Source of the DNA: Thermoplasmata archaeon
GTDB lineage: Archaea > Thermoplasmatota > Thermoplasmata > Halarchaeoplasmatales > Halarchaeoplasmataceae
Length of the DNA stretch: 26,641 nucleotides
NCBI GenBank assembly: GCA_019594195.1
Contig: JAFDTP010000018.1
Span: forward strand, 1-26,641
Direction of reading: 5' to 3'
Positions 26,018-26,641 of the stretch are shown in pieces. The stretch's first letter is position 1; each line of letters opens with the position of its first letter. The translations under genes were made by a program, and so were the position numbers. Under the pieces are notes generated by a model. It was not told the DNA's origin. It saw only the letters and a list, made by a program, of their open reading frames with translations, and made no database searches.

Positions 26018-26526
26018 ACCAGTTCACCTCCCTCATCTATCTTGCCGCCGGCCAATCTGAGGAAAACTTCATCCATCCCCGCCTCTTGAACTTCGACTTT
26101 GGAATCGATCTGGAATAATTTTATCAGAGCCTGTCTTGCCTCTTTTTTGTTGTCGAAAATACCGGTCAAGGTCCCTTCATCTCCTTCAAGGACCTCATCC
26201 GCTTTTTCGTGTATTATTTCAACGGGTTCCCCGTCCTCTAGTATTTTTACTTTGATGCCTCCTCCATGTTGTTCTATAAGATTTTCGATGGAATCTATTA
26301 CTTCTATCTTACCGTCTATCAATATGCCTGCTCTGTCACAAAGATACTCTACTTCTTCCATGTAGTGGGTCGTAAGGAAGACGGTTTTCCCCATATTCTT
26401 TAGATCTTTAATCAGGTTCCAGGTCTCTCTCCGTGCGTGTGGATCTAGACCTGTAGTTGGTTCATCTAAGAAGAGAAGATCTGCGTTAGAAATCAATGTC
26501 ATGCCTATACCTACCTTTGTCTTCAT
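26014..26526 (-). CDS. ABC transporter ATP-binding protein, C-terminal part (frameshifted gene)
   Basis: The open frame begins at a Met inside the ABC signature: the bases just upstream encode QLSGG in the same frame, giving LSGGMKTK. Walker B (LLFLDEP), the D-loop and the switch His (TTHYMEE) are present, as is a C-terminal regulatory tail. Walker A lies outside the window. Extending the frame upstream meets a TAA at about 26562, within the poly-A tract, while the matching N-terminal part continues in a neighbouring frame, so the gene is interrupted by a one-base shift at 26548-26561. It overlaps the permease gene by 4 bases, and the permease is intact. A sequencing or assembly indel is the simplest explanation. 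Confidence 0.85.
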   Translation of the reverse strand: MKTKVGIGMTLISNADLLFLDEPTTGLDPHARRETWNLIKDLKNMGKTVFLTTHYMEEVEYLCDRAGILIDGKIEVIDSIENLIEQHGGGIKVKILEDGEPVEIIHEKADEVLEGDEGTLTGIFDNKKEARQALIKLFQIDSKVEVQEAGMDEVFLRLAGGKIDEGGELV

Positions 26527-26639
26527 GCCCCCGGAGAGCTGATCGAATTTTTTTCTTTTTTATCGAGCTTGAGCTTATCTCCGTTTTTACATATATCGTA
26601 CCCGTTGTTCTTGGCAAATTCCTTCAATCTCATCTCTCC
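26523..26639 (-). pseudogene. Upstream fragment of the same ABC ATPase, out of frame
   Basis: In the neighbouring frame, from the right edge, the sequence reads GEMRLKEFAKNNGYDI and then KNGDKLKLDKK, which matches the helical-domain region just before an ABC signature. It then runs across the poly-A tract into a TGA at 26523-26525. Adding one A to the seven-A run (26548-26554 on the plus strand as T) joins it to the downstream frame as a continuous helical domain plus KFDQLSGG. Confidence 0.7.
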
Positions 26640-26641
26640 AA

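Noticed and set aside
1..26641. tRNA, rRNA, CRISPR, transposase or attachment sites
   Set aside because: No cloverleaf-like, rRNA-like, repeat-spacer or transposase sequence was recognised by reading; gaps are short and mostly promoter-sized.

Overview
The window reads as a compact archaeal chromosome segment. The evidence is TATA-box promoters placed for leaderless or nearly leaderless transcripts, a T-rich terminator, frequent 4-nt stop/start overlaps, and archaeal gene families: endonuclease Q, a beta-RFAP-synthase-type GHMP protein and Mrp/Mbh-type antiporter subunits. Proteins are rich in Asp and Glu. Folate-type C1 enzymes beside a methanopterin-type gene suggest a euryarchaeal, perhaps Thermoplasmatota-like, lineage. 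That placement is inference, as there is no rRNA or marker gene here.

Layout from left to right. (1) The membrane-anchor tail of an unknown protein and a T-rich terminator (2-110). (2) An ABC export operon with one ATPase and two different membrane subunits (187-2290), convergent with a double-domain universal stress protein (to 3124). (3) An ion-translocating block (3259-9074): two tandem NuoL/MrpD-like paralogues, a small MbhE-like subunit and a canonical MrpD. Both tandem paralogues have lost the TM5 glutamate that the third keeps. (4) A convergent two-gene operon for cystathionine beta-synthase-like and cystathionine gamma-lyase-like enzymes (cysteine/homocysteine interconversion), divergent from endonuclease Q. 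(5) A soluble chemoreceptor-like protein with coiled coil, HAMP-like region, MCP signalling hairpin and C-terminal TPR repeats. (6) A DUF1611/DgcN-family gene, convergent with a five-gene minus-strand operon purH-folC-nth-dgcA-like-GHMP (21896 down to 16380). (7) Divergent from purH, the plus-strand pair fhs-thyX. (8) A minus-strand ABC-2 exporter operon running off the right edge, whose ATPase is split by a one-base frameshift in a poly-A tract.

How the genes fit together. Fhs makes 10-formyl-tetrahydrofolate, PurH uses it for purine synthesis, ThyX uses methylene-tetrahydrofolate for dTMP, and FolC polyglutamylates the cofactor, so 19-24.4 kb is a folate-style C1/nucleotide module. The same operon carries a dipeptide-epimerase/N-acyl-amino-acid-racemase-like enzyme and a beta-RFAP-synthase-like GHMP protein facing a DgcN homologue. 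This suggests D-/L-glutamate or N-acyl amino acid metabolism, or possibly cofactor-tail chemistry.

The least ordinary items are the TM5-Glu-less tandem antiporter paralogues, the soluble MCP-TPR protein, the DgcN/DgcA/GHMP grouping embedded in a folate operon, and the frameshifted ABC ATPase. No tRNA, rRNA, CRISPR array or insertion sequence was recognised.
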